From the NCBI RefSeq assembly GCF_014207355.1, contig NZ_JACHEF010000001.1, positions 496,001 through 560,000 of the forward strand: a DNA stretch of 64,000 nucleotides. Direction: 5' to 3'. Each line of letters begins with the position of its first letter. The first letter of the stretch is position 1. A program made the translations under genes and the position numbers. The notes beneath the pieces were generated by a model that had not been told where the DNA came from, did not search any database, and saw nothing but the letters and a program-made list of their open reading frames with translations. Positions 62,554 to 64,000 of this stretch are shown here, in pieces. The stretch is from Mesorhizobium sangaii. Its GTDB lineage: Bacteria > Pseudomonadota > Alphaproteobacteria > Rhizobiales > Rhizobiaceae.

Positions 62554-63395
62554 TCCAGCGCCAACGAGGCCCGCCTGGCCTCGTCAGGCCGCGCGATATG
62601 CGTCCATGAGCCGTCATGGCGCGGCGCGCGGCGCGTCAGCCAGGCATCCAGCCCTTCGCGCAGGTCGGCGGTCGGAGCCATGCGGGCAAACTGCTCGGCT
62701 TCGACCAGCAGGCCTTCCGCGATACTCTGGTTTAGGCCGCGCGCCACCGCTGTGAGGATGCCCGCGATCGCCAGATCGGAGTGCCGCAGGATACGCTTGG
62801 CGAGGCCAATTGCGGCCGGCATCAAATCGCCATGCGGCACCACCTGGTTGACGAGGCCAAGTTCGAGGGCGCGCTGCGGCGGAAACCAATCGCCGGTCAA
62901 AAGCAGTTCGAGCGCCCGCTTGCGCCCGGCAAGCCTGGGCAGGCGCTGCGTTCCGCCAAAGGTCGGCGGCATCGCAAGATTGATTTCCGGCTTGGCGAAC
63001 AGGGCGCGTTCGCTGGCGATGGCCAGCGGCACGGCCTCGGTGATTTCGCAGCCGCCACCAAAGGCAATGCCATTGACGGCGGCGATGACGGGTTTGCGGA
63101 ATGCTTCCAGCCTTGCGGTCAGCCGCTGCCCGCGCATGACAAAGTCACGCATCGCGACGTCGACGCCAAGCGCCACACTGGCCGAGAATTCGTGGATATC
63201 GCCACCCGCCGAAAACGCCCGCTCCCCTGCTCCGGTAAGAATGACCGCCCGAACGCCGGCATCGACTTCGATGTCGTCGAGGACCGCGAGCAGGCGGTCG
63301 ATCAAGGCATAGTTCAACGCGTTGAGTTTCTCCGGCCGGTTGAGGGTGAGGATGGCAATCCCATCCCGGGTTTCGTTATGGACAAGATCGGTCAT
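62499..63395 (-). CDS. Enoyl-CoA hydratase/isomerase family protein with extended C-terminus
   Basis: 298 residues. GAGERAFSAGGDIHEF, then IAAVNGIAFGGGCEITEAVP with Glu of GGGCE, and AKPEINLAMPPTFGGTQRLP with Glu of PEI, give the crotonase fold with both catalytic glutamates. Similar enzymes usually end soon after EGLDAWLTRRAPRHDG. Here about 35 further residues are translated on the antisense strand of the cupredoxin gene, which may be a lost original stop. Likely hydrates short-chain enoyl-CoA. Divergent from a TetR regulator. Confidence 0.85.
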   Translation of the reverse strand: MTDLVHNETRDGIAILTLNRPEKLNALNYALIDRLLAVLDDIEVDAGVRAVILTGAGERAFSAGGDIHEFSASVALGVDVAMRDFVMRGQRLTARLEAFRKPVIAAVNGIAFGGGCEITEAVPLAIASERALFAKPEINLAMPPTFGGTQRLPRLAGRKRALELLLTGDWFPPQRALELGLVNQVVPHGDLMPAAIGLAKRILRHSDLAIAGILTAVARGLNQSIAEGLLVEAEQFARMAPTADLREGLDAWLTRRAPRHDGSWTHIARPDEARRASLALDQGATTKRPFMLGWKRQK

Positions 63396-63451
63396 TTGGC
63401 TTCCTTCCCCAGTATGCTCATGGGCTGGAAGGTTACGCCCTTTGCCGCTTG

Positions 63452-63475
63452 TGTATATTCACTAGTCGGTATACA
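63452..63475. promoter_or_regulatory. Candidate TetR operator before the edge-truncated regulator
   Basis: TGTATA (63452-63457) and TATACA (63470-63475) are separated by 12 bases whose centre is ACTAGT, itself a palindrome. The site stands 7 bases before the TetR ATG and 57 bases upstream of the enoyl-CoA hydratase start, so one dimer could control both. Confidence 0.65.
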
Positions 63476-63482
63476 TAGGCTG

Positions 63483-64000
63483 ATGCCTGAAGCGCAAAGT
63501 CCTACCCGCAAACGTATTGTCGATGCCGCGACAAGACTGTTTTACGCTGAAGGCATTGGCAGGGTCAGTGTCGATGCCGTTGCCGAGGAAGCCGGGCTCA
63601 CCAAGCGGACGCTCTATTACCACTTCAAGAGCAAGGACGACCTGATCGCCGCCTATCTCGATGGCCGCGACCAACCCAATCTGAAGCGGATGGCCGGTTG
63701 GTTCGATGCCGCCGAAGGCGGAGTGGATCGCAAGGTCGAGGCGATCTTCACCAATCTGGCAAAGGCCGCTCACCATCCCAAATGGAAAGGATGCGGCTTC
63801 CTGCGCACGGCCGCGGAACTCGCCTCGATGCCAGGACATCCGGCGATCAAGGTCGGGTCGCGACACAAGTCAAATTTTGAAACATGGCTGGCTGGCGAGT
63901 TGTCCGACTGCGGCGTCGAGGAGCCGCAAGCGCTGGCACGCGAGATCGTGCTGCTGATAGACGGCTCCTTTTCGATCATGCTGATCCACCGCAACCCCGA
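63483..64000 (+). CDS. TetR family transcriptional regulator, truncated by window end
   Basis: 172 codons are visible from ATG 63483; the stop lies outside the window, so the gene is incomplete. HTH: TRKRIVDAATRLFYAEGIGR, VSVDAVAEEAGLTKRTLYYH, FKSKDDLIAAYLDGRD. The ligand domain opens WKGCGFLRTAAELASMPGHP. It sits divergently next to the enoyl-CoA hydratase gene with an operator-like palindrome between, so it probably regulates that gene and itself. Confidence 0.9.
   Translation, partial: MPEAQSPTRKRIVDAATRLFYAEGIGRVSVDAVAEEAGLTKRTLYYHFKSKDDLIAAYLDGRDQPNLKRMAGWFDAAEGGVDRKVEAIFTNLAKAAHHPKWKGCGFLRTAAELASMPGHPAIKVGSRHKSNFETWLAGELSDCGVEEPQALAREIVLLIDGSFSIMLIHRNP

Overview
The window reads as a chromosomal segment of a GC-rich alphaproteobacterium of the Rhizobiales, most likely Mesorhizobium or a close relative. 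The evidence is an aapJQMP general amino-acid ABC operon, a groESL operon with a CIRCE element, a GGAAC-N18-TT general-stress promoter, RIME-type rhizobial palindromes (two composite copies), many short TetR/MarR/LacI-controlled catabolic and efflux units, and frequent ATGA/TGATG gene overlaps. I saw no rRNA, tRNA, CRISPR array, insertion sequence, phage gene or replication origin. It looks like ordinary chromosome with many small regulated modules.

Layout. 0-6 kb: a DUF2189 gene cut by the window edge, a TadG-like pilus-associated protein, a CAP-domain lipoprotein, and a MarR-emrA-emrB efflux operon with a palindromic operator and an unusual 119-bp palindromic element between emrA and emrB. 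6-12 kb: six tightly coupled lipid genes (CDP-alcohol phosphotransferase, alpha/beta-hydrolase-methyltransferase fusion, PAP2-dual-specificity phosphatase fusion, orphan membrane protein, PlsC acyltransferase, CdsA). They resemble an expanded E. coli ynbABCD cluster and are the most interesting system here. 12-18 kb: nucleoside hydrolase converging on a LacI-RbsA-RbsC-RbsB sugar or nucleoside ABC operon. 18-27 kb: a flavin monooxygenase, a winged-helix/TPR regulator and a Rob-like AraC regulator on a shared palindrome, then an MFS / lactone-oxidase-like / D-threonine-aldolase-like operon with a divergent TetR.

27-36 kb: groES-groEL; a TetR with twin perfect 17-bp operators in front of a quinone-oxidoreductase/OsmC/NTF2 operon; LysE exporter; a run of small genes ending in a YkgJ-type cysteine-cluster gene whose C-terminus is encoded by a RIME repeat; cspA with a long leader; a decaying SRPBCC/YciI locus with a visible nonsense codon; a GST. 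36-45 kb: CsbD behind a general-stress promoter, a Tat-exported metallophosphatase, a TetR/NIPSNAP pair separated by a RIME composite, a choline-binding protein with a hydrolase, a BetI-like regulator with an SDR, fumarase C and two DoxX genes.

45-64 kb: ppk-ppx polyphosphate operon, NDUFS6-like zinc-finger protein, UbiH-type monooxygenase, DUF2459 protein, aapJQMP, a DUF1326-DUF2182 pair with a Met-rich segment, metC with a hairpin over its ribosome-binding site, an HPP-CBS membrane protein, an ECF sigma factor sharing a GGGAAC-N16-CATCCAAT promoter with a DUF4142-cupredoxin operon, an enoyl-CoA hydratase with an antisense-overlapping tail, and a TetR gene cut by the right edge. All functional statements rest on motifs, gene order and family knowledge; nothing was searched or computed beyond reading the sequence.
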